A DNA stretch of 29,490 nt from NCBI RefSeq assembly GCF_017884005.1, contig NZ_QFAY01000015.1:40809-70298 (forward strand), in the 5' to 3' direction. The translations under genes and the position numbers were made by a program. The first letter of the stretch is position 1; each line of letters opens with the position of its first letter. Shown here one piece after another: positions 1 through 8,309 of the stretch. The stretch comes from Streptococcus panodentis (GTDB lineage Bacteria > Bacillota > Bacilli > Lactobacillales > Streptococcaceae). Below the pieces are notes generated by a model. That model had not been told where the DNA came from, ran no database searches, and saw only the letters and a list, made by a program, of their open reading frames with translations.

Positions 1-417
1 ACTTGAAAGTCCAAGTACCGTCCGCAGTCTTGACCTCTGTCTGTGACGGCGCGGTTGGCGTCGTCTTCGTGCCATCGGCCAAGTCGGTCTTGTCCGCCGG
101 AAGCAAGTCCTTGACTTCCTGCGGCAGGTCCTTACCGGCTGTGCCGCTGACAAATGCATGCGTGGCCTTGTAAGTCGCCGCTGGAGTGAATTCCCAAGTG
201 CCGACAAACTTCACATCCGCACCATTGATGGTTTCTTCGCTCTTATCATAAGACTTGAAAGTCCAAGTGCCGTCCGCAGTCTGTACTTGAGTTGGAGCTG
301 GCGCTGTCGGCGTTACCTGAGTGCCGTTCTCCAGATTCTTTTCCGTTGCCGGAAGCAAGTCCTTGACTTCCTGCGGCAGTTCCTTGCCGGCTGTGCCGCT
401 GACAAACTCATAGCTCT
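1..417 (-). repeat. Tandem SHIRT-coding repeat, 252-bp period
   Basis: The block beginning acttgaaagtccaagt at position 1 recurs at 253, an offset of 252 bp or 84 codons. Conservation is strongest over the segments coding VSGTAGK, PQEVKDLLPA and TADGTWTFK. In-frame DNA repeats of this kind usually vary in copy number between strains through recombination. The array continues beyond the window edge. Confidence 0.85.
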
Positions 418-1810
418 TTTCATAAAGCAGGCTGGTAGAAACTGTATTAGACGGTGCTGAAAGATTGTCCACCTTCAGGGTGACTGTATTTTCAATCCTT
501 GCAGCACCCTTTTCTGCTGCCTTTTGATTAGTGGCTGTCTGATAGGTGATGACAATATCCTGAGAAGCGTTTGCCTTGATATATTCTGGCGTCAGCTTGA
601 CTGTGACAGTCTGACCTTTCTGCTCCATCGTGTAGTCAGTGCCTTCCTTCAGAGCAGTACCGCCCGCTTCAATCTTGAGCGCCTTATAGTCCAGACGCTC
701 ATCGAAAGTTTCCGTCATCTCAATCGTCGTCGGTGTCGCTAGGATGTCCTTACCAGGAACTGGGATTTTAAAGGTTCCCTTATAGGTCACTTCTTGTCCT
801 GCCTTAGCCGGAACCTTAACTGGATCAACTTCTAAGGTTGGTCTGGGATCAATTTTTTCGATATAAAGACCAAAGACCGCTGAGCAGGCTTCTGTTGATA
901 AATAACCAAAATTCAGCTTGTTGTCCGTCGAGCGGACAGCCAGACCGGAGATGTTATTTTCATTATAGGCACCGCTAGTCGAAGTCGTTGCTTCCCAAAT
1001 TGTCTGATTCCCCTTGTCCGATTGATTCAGAGCATTGGCAGTATTCAGCAAACGCTTGTCAACAGCATTTTGGTAGTCATTAATATAGAAAGACTCTTTC
1101 AGACCGAGGTGGTCAACCACATCAATATCTGTCGGCTTCATGACCAGCTTCAGGTCTGTATCCGAACCATCTGAATAATGCAGTTCTGCCGTCACATCAG
1201 CCTCTACCCAGAAAGCCTTGTTCATGATGTTGTTATGAGCAGCATCGACATAAGGGATATTGCCAATCTCAAAAGCGCTCTTTTCCCACAGTTCTGAAAT
1301 GGAGAAAAATTCTACGGCGTTCTTCTGAGCATTATCCATCTCAGCAGCTGCTGTTGATGAATTCAGATAATGCAGCGTCACCTTATTAAAGGTCAGATAG
1401 GCATCCACCTGCTTGCCATAAGCCGTTCCGACATTGGAAAACTTAAGGGACAGAGGTTTATCAAAGGTTTGATCCTCTTTTTTGGACTTATCCACCTTAA
1501 GAGCGAAATTTTCCATCTCTCCTGGATAAGACGAACCGCTTAGATATTCATAGTGGGGATTGGTCAGATGGACCTGTTCGATAGCTGACGACTTAGACAG
1601 GACGCTGACATTGTTGACATTCAAGTCAAACTTTTGAATATTCAAAGCCGATATATCCGTGCTGTCCTTAATCTCCTCCAAGGCAGACAGGGTCTGTATG
1701 GGGAAAAGAAGGACTGAAAATAGAATGACAGCCAGCCCTATCAGCGCCTGAAGCTTGCGGGCAGCAGAATGACGAGGGCACAGTAAGCCCTTATGCGATT
1801 TCCATTTCAT
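1..1810 (-). CDS. Secreted surface adhesin with isopeptide (D2-type) domain and SHIRT repeats, 3' end outside window
   Basis: An uninterrupted reverse-strand frame runs from ATG at 1810 (AGGAGG at about 1817-1822) off the window edge, giving 603 residues. Residues 1-43 form a long basic then hydrophobic signal peptide, probably cut after TLSA; no YSIRK motif is seen. Residues about 45-320 are an unrecognised N-terminal domain of adhesin style. Residues about 322-447 resemble a Gram-positive pilin/fimbrial isopeptide-forming D2 domain, with Lys332 and Asn441 (in ENT) as plausible bond partners. From residue 467, 84-residue repeats begin (FVSGTAGKELPQEVKDLLPA..., then GTWTFK, ETINGADVKF, GTWEF). 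This is the SHIRT repeat known from streptococcal surface proteins such as S. gordonii Sgo0707. Two copies are visible, the second cut by the edge. SHIRT domains act as rigid stalks presenting an N-terminal adhesin. An LPXTG sorting signal is expected beyond the window but cannot be seen. The ligand is unknown. Confidence 0.88.
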   Translation of the reverse strand, partial: MKWKSHKGLLCPRHSAARKLQALIGLAVILFSVLLFPIQTLSALEEIKDSTDISALNIQKFDLNVNNVSVLSKSSAIEQVHLTNPHYEYLSGSSYPGEMENFALKVDKSKKEDQTFDKPLSLKFSNVGTAYGKQVDAYLTFNKVTLHYLNSSTAAAEMDNAQKNAVEFFSISELWEKSAFEIGNIPYVDAAHNNIMNKAFWVEADVTAELHYSDGSDTDLKLVMKPTDIDVVDHLGLKESFYINDYQNAVDKRLLNTANALNQSDKGNQTIWEATTSTSGAYNENNISGLAVRSTDNKLNFGYLSTEACSAVFGLYIEKIDPRPTLEVDPVKVPAKAGQEVTYKGTFKIPVPGKDILATPTTIEMTETFDERLDYKALKIEAGGTALKEGTDYTMEQKGQTVTVKLTPEYIKANASQDIVITYQTATNQKAAEKGAARIENTVTLKVDNLSAPSNTVSTSLLYEKSYEFVSGTAGKELPQEVKDLLPATEKNLENGTQVTPTAPAPTQVQTADGTWTFKSYDKSEETINGADVKFVGTWEFTPAATYKATHAFVSGTAGKDLPQEVKDLLPADKTDLADGTKTTPTAPSQTEVKTADGTWTFK

Positions 1811-1832
1811 TTCTAACCTCCTAAACTTTTTC

Positions 1833-1848
1833 ATGATGTTGTCATCAT
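1833..1848. other. Small perfect inverted repeat in the surface-protein leader
   Basis: ATGATG and CATCAT are separated by four bases, between the candidate promoter and the ribosome-binding site. It may be an operator or a weak mRNA hairpin. No known regulator site was recognised. Confidence 0.35.
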
Positions 1849-1872
1849 TGCGTCAAAAGAAATGTCCCATCT

Positions 1873-1881
1873 ATTCTATCA
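1873..1881 (-). promoter_or_regulatory. Candidate extended -10 promoter of the surface-protein gene
   Basis: On the reverse strand TGATAGAAT fits an extended -10 (TGn followed by TAGAAT), about 62 nt before the start codon. No convincing -35 hexamer lies 16-18 nt upstream. Confidence 0.45.
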
Positions 1882-2222
1882 TATAAAACTATGATTTAAA
1901 AGGCTTATTGCTAAAATTTAAAACTTTTTCGTTTAGGTCTTTAAAAATGTTCGAACCTGAAGATTCTCTTCCGATTATGGACAATTCCCTTCATTTTTAC
2001 TTTGCTTTTTACAAGCTGTATAAGACTGGTTCGGAAATGAATTTCATCCACTTTTTCTGCTGCGCTTGGACAATGAAGGCGGACCTGTCAGACTTTTTGA
2101 AAAATCAAAACCGAGCGTCCTTCCTTATCCCCAACCCCCAGCAGCCCCCGGACTGCTGAAGCTAAGCAAGTCATAAAAGATAAATGAAAAGACTGCACTG
2201 GCCCCTGAGAACAAAAAAAAAG
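1882..2222. other. Intergenic stretch, no gene supported
   Basis: AT-rich upstream part of the gap between the surface-protein gene and hup. The only open frame (1908-2159, +) begins with TTG, lacks a Shine-Dalgarno sequence and resembles nothing known. A short inverted repeat (CAGCAG 2139-2144, CTGCTG 2153-2158) is present. The segment from about 2159 (gctaagcaagtcataaaaga) resembles one near 7749 (gctaacaaagtaataaaaga), suggesting a shared repeat fragment. Confidence 0.6.
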
Positions 2223-2264
2223 AGCCTGCCGCCCCCAGCAAAGGCCGAAGCGACAGGCTTTTTA
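2212..2264 (-). terminator. Intrinsic terminator of hup (bidirectional)
   Basis: The stem is AGCCTGCCGC (2223-2232) against GCGACAGGCT (2250-2259), ten pairs with one mismatch. In the hup direction a run of T (A on the + strand, 2212-2221) follows directly. On the + strand a shorter T run (2259-2264) follows, so it may work both ways. Confidence 0.85.
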
Positions 2265-2271
2265 TTGGCAA

Positions 2272-2547
2272 TTATTTTACAGCATCCTTAAGAGCTTTAC
2301 CTGCTTTGAAAGCTGGTACTTTAGAAGCTGCGATTTTGATTTCTTTACCAGTTTGTGGGTTGCGGCCTTTACGAGCTGCACGTTCACGAACTTCAAAGTT
2401 ACCAAAGCCGATAAGCTGAACTTTTTCACCAGCTGAAAGGAATTCAGTTACTGCTGCGAAGACAGCGTCAACTGCTGCTGCTGAATCTTTTTTAGTCAAT
2501 TCTGTAGCTTCTGCTACTTTTGCGATCAAATCTTGTTTGTTAGCCAT
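2272..2547 (-). CDS. hup: HU-family nucleoid DNA-binding protein
   Basis: A 91-residue protein of the usual HU length. It starts [13 protein letters not shown] and carries the family signature around residues 46-65 ([21 protein letters not shown]), the beta-arm region that contacts DNA. HU is a dimer that bends and compacts DNA; streptococci usually have this single, essential copy. The ATG at 2547 is preceded by TTGGAGGATTTG, a clear ribosome-binding site. The gene has its own strong promoter and a terminator, so it is probably monocistronic and highly expressed. DegV lies upstream on the same strand. Confidence 0.97.
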   Translation of the reverse strand: MANKQDLIAKVAEATELTKKDSAAAVDAVFAAVTEFLSAGEKVQLIGFGNFEVRERAARKGRNPQTGKEIKIAASKVPAFKAGKALKDAVK

Positions 2548-2594
2548 TTAACAAATCCTCCAATTTTTTTTGGGTTAACACCCTAACAAATAAT

Positions 2595-2623
2595 ATAATA
2601 TCTAAAAAATCCTTTTAGGTCAA
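2595..2623 (-). promoter_or_regulatory. hup promoter
   Basis: On the reverse strand TTGACC (2618-2623) and TATTAT (2595-2600) are separated by 17 bp. Both match sigma-70-type hexamers at five of six positions. The promoter lies about 48 nt before the start codon, in the gap after degV. Confidence 0.8.
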
Positions 2624-2658
2624 GTCCTAAACCCCTTATTTTCTAAATTATTGTGGTT

Positions 2659-3492
2659 TTATTGGTAACGAATCAGCACCGCCCAGGCATTTTCTCCTGT
2701 GTGTGTTTGGATAATAGAGCCCGTTTCCAGAACGGAAATCGCCTTTTCGACATATGGCTGTAATCTTGCCTTCATTTCATTGGCAAATTCCGGCCCTCCG
2801 GCATAGGAAATTCCAATCTCTGCCACCTGCTTGCTTTTCAGGTTTTCTGCCAAATCGTCCAGCCATTTCTTAAAGGTCTTGGCTCCTCGTCCCTTGACAA
2901 TCGGCTCCAGCTGATGATCCTTCATCTGCATGATAACCCGAATATTTAAGAGGGAGCTGATGAGGCCGGAAACACGGCCGATCCGGCCGCCCTTGACCAG
3001 ATTTTCCAGCGTAGACAGGCCGATATAGAGTTCGGTCTTCTCCTTTACTTCCTCGATCCGCTGCAGGATAGCTGCTAATTGGGCGCCTTCCTGAGCCATT
3101 TTAGCCGCTTCAAGGACCTGAAATTTCATAGCCTGATCTGTAAAAGAGCTGTCGACAACTGTCACATCCGCATTGGCCAAAGTCGCTCCCTGGCGGGCGG
3201 CTTCCACCGTGCCGGACAGGGCATGCGACATATGAATCGAGATAATCTGAGCTCCGTCTGCTGCCAGATTTTCAAAAACTTCCGCAAAGACGCCTACTGG
3301 CGGCTGACTGGTTTTAGGCAGCATCTTGCTGGACTGCATCAGCCGCAGAAACTCTCCCTCCTTTAGATCAGTGTCAGAATAAACGACACCGTCCACCATA
3401 ACGGACAGGGGAACAACTGTAATATCGAATGCTTTTACCAGCTCTGGTTCAATCGTAATTGATGAATCCGTTACAATTTTAATGTTTGTCAT
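2659..3492 (-). CDS. DegV/FakB-family fatty-acid-binding protein
   Basis: This 277-residue protein has the two-domain DegV fold signatures: TDSS near the N-terminus (residues 8-11), TSQP in the middle, SHALSGT, and HTGENAWAV at the C-terminus. These residues hold the carboxylate of a bound fatty acid. Family members in Gram-positive bacteria act as FakB subunits: they present an exogenous fatty acid to the kinase FakA, which makes acyl-phosphate for phospholipid synthesis. No fakA is visible here, which is usual because FakB copies are scattered. The frame is open further upstream (to 3537), but ATG 3492 was chosen because AGTAGGA lies 7 nt before it and [11 protein letters not shown] is the typical start. 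Which fatty acid it prefers cannot be told. Confidence 0.9.
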   Translation of the reverse strand: MTNIKIVTDSSITIEPELVKAFDITVVPLSVMVDGVVYSDTDLKEGEFLRLMQSSKMLPKTSQPPVGVFAEVFENLAADGAQIISIHMSHALSGTVEAARQGATLANADVTVVDSSFTDQAMKFQVLEAAKMAQEGAQLAAILQRIEEVKEKTELYIGLSTLENLVKGGRIGRVSGLISSLLNIRVIMQMKDHQLEPIVKGRGAKTFKKWLDDLAENLKSKQVAEIGISYAGGPEFANEMKARLQPYVEKAISVLETGSIIQTHTGENAWAVLIRYQ

Positions 3493-3535
3493 ATTGGTCC
3501 TACTTTGAATCTTAATTAAACTTGATATTAGAAAC

Positions 3536-3544
3536 ATTATACCA
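3536..3544 (-). promoter_or_regulatory. degV extended -10 promoter
   Basis: TGGTATAAT on the reverse strand is a perfect extended -10 (TATAAT at 3536-3541), about 43 nt before the ATG at 3492. The -35 region is weak. The 12-mer TTTGGTATAATG recurs exactly at the xseA promoter. Confidence 0.65.
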
Positions 3545-3825
3545 AATTTTGCAGCTTTGTGGGTAAATATCCTAAGAAAGCTTGCATTTAGGCCGAAGTT
3601 GTCAAAACTTAATCTCCCTGTTTTCTTCCCTTAATCTATTTGAGCTTTTTTAAAATTGGGTAAAAATTCCTTTACAGAGCCTTGCAGCGGCTGTTCAGCA
3701 GGTAAACAGAGGCTCCTAGTGCAGAAAAAAGAAGGTTTCCGAGCCAGTCTGCTAAAAACAGTGCTGCACAGCTGCTAATTTTTAACACGGAGGCTGCCCT
3801 GTGTCAAAGAATTTTCTAAAAATAT
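3545..3825. other. Intergenic region between degV and the iron operon, no gene seen
   Basis: No supported open frame. It holds a weak hairpin near 3785-3805 (ACACGG against CCTGTGT) and AT-rich DNA leading into the iron-operon promoter. I do not recognise a Fur-, PerR- or MtsR-type box with confidence. Confidence 0.5.
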
Positions 3826-3854
3826 TTGACTATTTTCCTTATTTCTGCTAGTCT
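3826..3854 (+). promoter_or_regulatory. Promoter of the siderophore ABC operon
   Basis: TTGACT (3826-3831) is followed after 17 bp by TAGTCT (3849-3854), preceded by TGC to form an extended -10. An alternative TATTAT lies at 3854-3859, but its spacing from the -35 is too long. Iron-dependent control is expected from the genes but no operator was identified. Confidence 0.6.
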
Positions 3855-3904
3855 ATTATTATAGCTTCTTATGGAAGTTTAATTTCAGGAGAAGGGGGCT
3901 GATA

Positions 3905-4858
3905 ATGAAAGCGACAAAATTATTAGGAATTCTTTGCCTCTTGCTCTGCCTGCTTTCGCTCAGCATCGGTGCAGGTTCCTTTTCCTGGACCAGACTGCTG
4001 GCTGGAGACCCAGAGACTTGGCTGCTCTTTCTGGAGTCACGGCTTCCCAGAACAATCAGCATTCTTCTGGCAGGTTCCAGCATGAGCATGTCTGGACTGC
4101 TCATGCAGACCATTACACAAAATCCCTTTGCGGCGCCCAGTACAGTCGGCACAGTCGATGCGGCCAAGCTGGGAATGCTAATCAGTCTGTTTTTCTTTCC
4201 GTCTGCCACACTGGCGCAAAAGATGCTCTTTGCTTTTCTGTCTTCTATTTTTTTTACTATTTTTTTCATTAGATTTGTCAGACAATTCTCATTTAAGGAA
4301 AAATGGCTTCTGCCATTAGTAGGAATAATCTACAGCGGAGTCATTGGAGCAGCAGGGGAAATCATTTCTTACCGTTTTAATCTGGTGCAGAGTATGACCT
4401 CCTGGACTCAGGGTTCATTTTCCATGATTCAGCGCCATCAGTATGAGTGGCTTTTCCTGAGTCTGGCTATCCTGCTGGCAGTCTGGCGGCTGTCAGCAAC
4501 CTTCACCATCATGAATCTGGGGGAGGAAGCCAGTCAGAATCTGGGAATCCGCTATGCCAAAATGGAAGGACTGGCCCTCTTTCTGACAGCCCTTACGACC
4601 AGTGTCACCATGATTACAGTGGGCTCTCTGCCCTTTCTGGGGGTCATTGTGCCCAATCTGGTGCGCAAATTCTGCGGCGACCATATCAAGCGTATCAAAA
4701 CCATCATTGCATTAACAGGAGCTTGTCTGGTATTGATCTGTGATATAGCAGCCCGGCTGGTCATTCGGCCCTATGAGGTATCGGTCAGCTTGATTTTGGG
4801 CATCTGCGGCAGTCTGGCTTTTATGTATCTCCTGTGGCGGGGGGCTGCCCATGAATAA
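3905..4858 (+). CDS. FecCD-type ferric-siderophore ABC transporter permease 1 (YclN-like)
   Basis: A 317-residue polytopic membrane protein with about 8-10 hydrophobic segments. The motif SRLPRTISILLAGSSMSMSG near residues 45-64 and the following QNPFAAPSTVGT are hallmarks of the FecCD/BtuC permease family. The sequence is close in style to B. subtilis YclN, a petrobactin uptake permease. It forms half of the transmembrane channel with the next gene. ATG 3905 follows an AGGAGA/GGGGG-rich ribosome-binding site. It is the first gene of an operon with the order permease-permease-ATPase-lipoprotein, as in yclNOPQ and pneumococcal piuBCDA. The exact siderophore or haem substrate is not deducible. 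Confidence 0.92.
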   Translation: MKATKLLGILCLLLCLLSLSIGAGSFSWTRLLAGDPETWLLFLESRLPRTISILLAGSSMSMSGLLMQTITQNPFAAPSTVGTVDAAKLGMLISLFFFPSATLAQKMLFAFLSSIFFTIFFIRFVRQFSFKEKWLLPLVGIIYSGVIGAAGEIISYRFNLVQSMTSWTQGSFSMIQRHQYEWLFLSLAILLAVWRLSATFTIMNLGEEASQNLGIRYAKMEGLALFLTALTTSVTMITVGSLPFLGVIVPNLVRKFCGDHIKRIKTIIALTGACLVLICDIAARLVIRPYEVSVSLILGICGSLAFMYLLWRGAAHE

Positions 4859-5813
4859 AATGAAAAGCCAGACCAAAAAACTGCTCCTGCTTTTGCTCTT
4901 TCTAGCCATACTGGCAGCGGTCCTTTACTTTGTCCCGCTGGACCGGCCCCTGACCCGCCTCGCCTTTCGGCTGCGCTCTCAGAAGCTTCTGGCCTATGCT
5001 TTGGTGGCTGCGGCCGCCAGTCTGTCGACCATCAGTTTTCAGACAGTGACGGAAAATCGCTTTCTGACTCCCAGTGTCTTGGGCATGGAGTCTCTCTATG
5101 TTTTCCTGCAGACCGTTTATCTCTTTTTTGTCAGCAAATTTCTGGGCAGCACGGGCAATCCGCTCCTTGAATTTGCAGCGGTCTTGCTTATCCAGTGCGG
5201 TTTCTTCTTCTGCCTGCAGCCAGCTCTTAAAAAACTGCTGCAGCAGGGATTCGTCTTTATCCTGCTGATCTGCATGGCTCTGGGAACTCTCTTTCGCAGC
5301 GCCAGCACTTTCCTGCAGGTCCTGATGGATCCCAATGAATACGATAAGCTGCAGGGCAAGCTCTTTCCTTCCTTTCAGCGGATAAACAGCAGCATTCTCT
5401 GGCCGGCAGCGGTCTTGATTCTGCTGGCATCTGCCTATCTGATTCGTAAAAATGCCATCCTCAATGTCTTTCATCTGGATAAAAAAACTGCAACGATTTT
5501 AGGAGTCGAGGTGGAAAAAGAGCAGCAAAAACTGCTCTGGGCCATTGTCCTTCTGACCTCCGCTGCCACCGCCATGGTCGGCCCTATGCTGTTTTTCGGC
5601 TTTATGATGTCCAATCTGACCTATCTGCTTGTCAGGGAATACCAGCACCAGCGACTCTTTCTGACAGCCAGTCTTCTGGGTTTCATCGCTCTGGTCAGCG
5701 GACAGTTTCTGGTCGAGCGGGTCTTCCAGCTGCAGGTCAATGTCAGTATGGTGATTGAGCTCACAGGCGGACTCTTCTTCTTTTATCTTTTGTACAAGGA
5801 GGCAAAGCGTTAG
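4851..5813 (+). CDS. FecCD-type ferric-siderophore ABC transporter permease 2 (YclO-like)
   Basis: The 320-residue second permease overlaps the first by 8 bp (ATGAATAA), implying translational coupling. Multiple hydrophobic segments are seen, and the motif SFQTVTENRFLTPSVLGMESLY near residues 60-81 corresponds to the conserved FecCD region after the second membrane helix. It should pair with the upstream permease as a heterodimer. It ends 1 nt before the ATPase start codon, with the ATPase ribosome-binding site inside its last codons. Membrane location; substrate as for the operon. Confidence 0.92.
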   Translation: MNKMKSQTKKLLLLLLFLAILAAVLYFVPLDRPLTRLAFRLRSQKLLAYALVAAAASLSTISFQTVTENRFLTPSVLGMESLYVFLQTVYLFFVSKFLGSTGNPLLEFAAVLLIQCGFFFCLQPALKKLLQQGFVFILLICMALGTLFRSASTFLQVLMDPNEYDKLQGKLFPSFQRINSSILWPAAVLILLASAYLIRKNAILNVFHLDKKTATILGVEVEKEQQKLLWAIVLLTSAATAMVGPMLFFGFMMSNLTYLLVREYQHQRLFLTASLLGFIALVSGQFLVERVFQLQVNVSMVIELTGGLFFFYLLYKEAKR

Positions 5814-5814
5814 T

Positions 5815-6567
5815 ATGCAGCTAAAAGATATTCGCAAATCATTCGGCGGCCAGCTGATTCTGGACGATATTGGACTGGAGATAGCAGCGGGAAAATTTAC
5901 TGCCTTCATCGGACCTAACGGTGCCGGCAAGTCTACCCTGCTTTCCGTCATGAGCCGGCTGCTCAAAAAAGATCAGGGCTTTCTCAGTATCAAAGGACGG
6001 GAAATCGAGGCTTGGAATTCCAGAGAATTGGCCAAGGAGCTGACCATGCTCAAGCAGAAAATCAACTACCAGTCCAAGCTGACAGTAGAGGAGCTGGTTT
6101 CCTTCGGCCGTTTCCCTTACAGTCAGGACCGGCTGACCAAGGAGGATTGGGAGCAGATAGAGCAGGCTCTGTGCTATCTGGATATTGCCAGTCTCAAGGA
6201 GCGCTATATTGACACCTTATCCGGCGGACAGCTGCAGCGAGTCTTTATCGCTATGGTCTTGGCCCAGGATACCGACTTTATCCTGCTGGATGAGCCGCTC
6301 AACAATCTGGACATCAAGCAGAGTATTGCGATGATGAAAATCCTGCGCTCGCTGGTCGATGACTTGGGCAAGACTATCGTCATTGTTATTCATGACATCA
6401 ATATCGCCAGCCAGTATGTCGACGAAATCGTAGCCTTTAAAGAAGGAAAACTCTTTTATAAAGGAAGGACGGACCAAGTCATGCAGAAAGAGATTCTGGA
6501 TAATCTCTACGAAATGGATATTACTCTGGGCGAAATCAGGGGCAAGAAAATCTGCATCTATGTCTGA
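5815..6567 (+). CDS. Siderophore ABC transporter ATP-binding protein
   Basis: A 250-residue ABC ATPase of FecE/FepC type. The Walker A GPNGAGKS is at residues 33-40, the signature LSGGQ at about 135-139, the Walker B ILLDEP near 160, and the switch histidine in VIHD follows. It powers the two FecCD permeases. The frame is open upstream to 5755, but ATG 5815 has AAGGAGG 8-10 nt before it and starts with the normal MQLKDIRKSF. The upstream extension overlaps the permease and is not real. A 97-bp gap with a hairpin separates it from the lipoprotein gene. Confidence 0.94.
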   Translation: MQLKDIRKSFGGQLILDDIGLEIAAGKFTAFIGPNGAGKSTLLSVMSRLLKKDQGFLSIKGREIEAWNSRELAKELTMLKQKINYQSKLTVEELVSFGRFPYSQDRLTKEDWEQIEQALCYLDIASLKERYIDTLSGGQLQRVFIAMVLAQDTDFILLDEPLNNLDIKQSIAMMKILRSLVDDLGKTIVIVIHDINIASQYVDEIVAFKEGKLFYKGRTDQVMQKEILDNLYEMDITLGEIRGKKICIYV

Positions 6568-6604
6568 TGCAGTCCCTGCAGCCTGCCCATACACCTGAAC
6601 CGAG

Positions 6605-6634
6605 TGTCTGTACTCATCGTGTGAGTATCAGCAC
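6605..6634 (+). other. Intercistronic stem-loop before the binding-protein gene
   Basis: TACTCA (6611-6616) and TGAGTA (6622-6627) form a perfect stem with a five-base loop. CTG/CAG and GTG/CAC extend it around single-base bulges. No T run follows, so it is not a terminator. Such hairpins often protect the downstream message and raise binding-protein output over the permeases. Confidence 0.55.
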
Positions 6635-6664
6635 CCTTATTGTTATGAAAGGAAATTTAGTTAT

Positions 6665-7639
6665 ATGAAAAAGAACCGCAAATACTTCTTTCTGTCCTTC
6701 CTGACAGTTTTTACCCTCATTTTTCTAGCAGCCTGTGGCAGCAGCCAGCAGTCTGATGCAAAGAGCAGCGACTCTTCCAAGTCTGCCAGTCAAGTCACTG
6801 TCAAGGCCGGCAACGGCGATGTCAAGGTGCCGAGCAATCCCAAGAAAATTGTCGTGTTTGACCTTGGTGCTGCCGATACAATCCGGGCTCTGGGAAAGGC
6901 AGACAGTATTGCCGGCATGCCAAAAGAGACTCTGCCGGAATACCTTAAAAATCTGCCGGACAGCATCAAAAATGTCGGAACCATGAAGGAGCCGGATATA
7001 GATGCTATCGATGCTCTGCAGCCTGATCTGATCATCGCCTCTGCCCGGACCGAAGATTACCTGGACCAATTCAAGGAAATCGCACCGACCGTTGTCTTTG
7101 AGTCTGATAACAGCGATTACTGGACCTCTACCAAGAACAACATCCTGTCTCTGGCCAGCATTTTCGGTCAGGAGGGCACAAAAGAAGCCGAAAGCCAACT
7201 GGCCAGTCTGGATAAGGAAATCCAAACAGTGGCTGCCGCCAATAATCAGTCTCAGCAAAAAGCATTGACCCTGATGCTCAATGAAGGCTCCATGTCAGCC
7301 TTTGGAGCAAAATCCCGCTTCGCCTTTCTCTATGATACCCTGAAGTTCAAAGCGACCGATGCCAAAATTGAAGATTCACGCCACGGACAGGAAGTCAGCT
7401 TTGAAAGTATCAAGGAAATCAATCCGGATCTTCTCTTTGTCGTCAACCGAACCTTGGCTATCGGCGGTGACAACTCTTCCAATGAAGGCATTCTGGATAA
7501 CAGCCTCATCCAAGAAACAAATGCCGGCAAAAACAAGGCTATCGTCAGCCTGACCTCCGACCTCTGGTATCTGAGCGGCGGCGGATTGGAATCGACCAAA
7601 CTCATGATTGAGGACGTCAAGGACTACGCCGGCAAATAG
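6665..7639 (+). CDS. Ferric-siderophore-binding lipoprotein (YclQ/FatB/PiuA type)
   Basis: A 324-residue protein with a lipoprotein signal peptide: basic start MKKNRK, a hydrophobic stretch, then lipobox LAAC with the lipidated Cys at residue 24, and a Ser-rich linker. The rest matches the helical-backbone periplasmic binding family (Peripla_BP_2). Recognisable parts are PKKIVVFDLGAADTIRALG, VGTMKEPDIDAIDALQPDLII and a C-terminal LWYLSGGG segment. It is membrane-anchored outside the cell and delivers ferric siderophore to the permeases. The ribosome-binding site is AAAGGAAA. It is the last gene of the operon and is followed by a strong terminator. Confidence 0.93.
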   Translation: MKKNRKYFFLSFLTVFTLIFLAACGSSQQSDAKSSDSSKSASQVTVKAGNGDVKVPSNPKKIVVFDLGAADTIRALGKADSIAGMPKETLPEYLKNLPDSIKNVGTMKEPDIDAIDALQPDLIIASARTEDYLDQFKEIAPTVVFESDNSDYWTSTKNNILSLASIFGQEGTKEAESQLASLDKEIQTVAAANNQSQQKALTLMLNEGSMSAFGAKSRFAFLYDTLKFKATDAKIEDSRHGQEVSFESIKEINPDLLFVVNRTLAIGGDNSSNEGILDNSLIQETNAGKNKAIVSLTSDLWYLSGGGLESTKLMIEDVKDYAGK

Positions 7640-7644
7640 AATAA

Positions 7645-7682
7645 TACATAAAAAGATTGGGAGTTCCCAATCTTTTTATGTA
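7645..7682 (+). terminator. Intrinsic terminator of the iron operon
   Basis: A perfect 17-bp inverted repeat (7645-7661 and 7666-7682) has an AGTT loop. The stem contains GATTGGG/CCCAATC and a T5 run in its descending arm. The symmetrical A and T tracts make it potentially bidirectional. Confidence 0.9.
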
Positions 7683-8309
7683 TAGTCTTTTTGTTTGCTT
7701 TTAGTACGAGGCAGCGAGCCGCAGACAGTACTGGCGTACGGCAAGGCGAGCTAACAAAGTAATAAAAGATAAACTAAATGACGATATTAGACTTATTCGG
7801 AAACCCTATACTGAGCCCCTTCGCCTTAAGCGGTCGGTACATAAGCAAACAACTCCGTCGGTTCACTGCTAAATGAAAAGTCTGAGATCTTTTCGCCTGC
7901 CTCGCTCACAAGCTCCGGGGAAGGTTTGGAGTTGGTGGATGAGTCTTATACAGTATCTTCCCAAAGATACATCCCTCTGTGGGTGAGGACGCAACCATCA
8001 TGGGAGTCTGTCCCACTCTCATATCATTAGCTTAGCTGGACTATTGATACTTCCTTTCGGTCTTTCATCTGCAGCCTCCAAGACTCCACTGCAGCCTTGG
8101 ACCGCTGACCGCAAAGGCAGTTGACACGTCCTAGCACTGTTAAGAGACTATTAAGGCTCTGTTTCTCACTATTCAAAGAAAGCCAAAGGAAAAATACTCA
8201 TCAGTCTCCCAACAGGTCTATTTTTTAATTTTTAAGATGCGCTTCTATCCCACCGCCAGCAGCTTTACTTTCGGACAGCTGCCCAGCAGGAATTCTCATC
8301 GTCAGACTT
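7683..8309. other. Long gene-free gap with repeat fragments
   Basis: No supported gene. The segment 7700-7770 (acgaggcagcgagccgcag..., ggcaaggcgagctaacaaag) has the look of streptococcal intergenic repeat debris. 7941-8020 is a copy of the three-hairpin repeat in reverse orientation. 8051-8082 (gatacttcctttcggtctttcatctgca) matches 18420-18450 closely. The remainder is unidentified and may be a decayed gene. An open frame at 8225-8428 (-) overlaps the phosphatase out of frame and is not supported. Confidence 0.6.
7941..8020 (-). repeat. Three-hairpin intergenic repeat, copy A
   Basis: Read on the reverse strand it runs from GAGAGTGGGACAGACTCCCA to GATACTGTATAAG. It holds the hairpins TGGGA/TCCCA, CCTC/GAGG and TATCTT/AAGATA. 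It is nearly the same as copies at 9061, 18527 and 23574. Confidence 0.85.

Noticed and set aside
1..420. Possible CRISPR or other direct-repeat array
   Set aside because: The repeat has a 252-bp period, stays in frame and codes SHIRT domains; there are no short identical repeats with unique spacers.
158..742. Open frames on the + strand opposite the surface-protein gene (158-460, 524-742)
   Set aside because: They are antisense shadows of the adhesin frame, which continues through with domain-level similarity.
1908..2159. 83-residue open frame upstream of hup (+ strand)
   Set aside because: TTG start, no ribosome-binding site, no recognisable features, and it lies in AT-rich intergenic DNA.
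3545..3825. Iron-responsive operator before the siderophore operon
   Set aside because: No dyad close enough to Fur, PerR or MtsR boxes could be picked out by eye.
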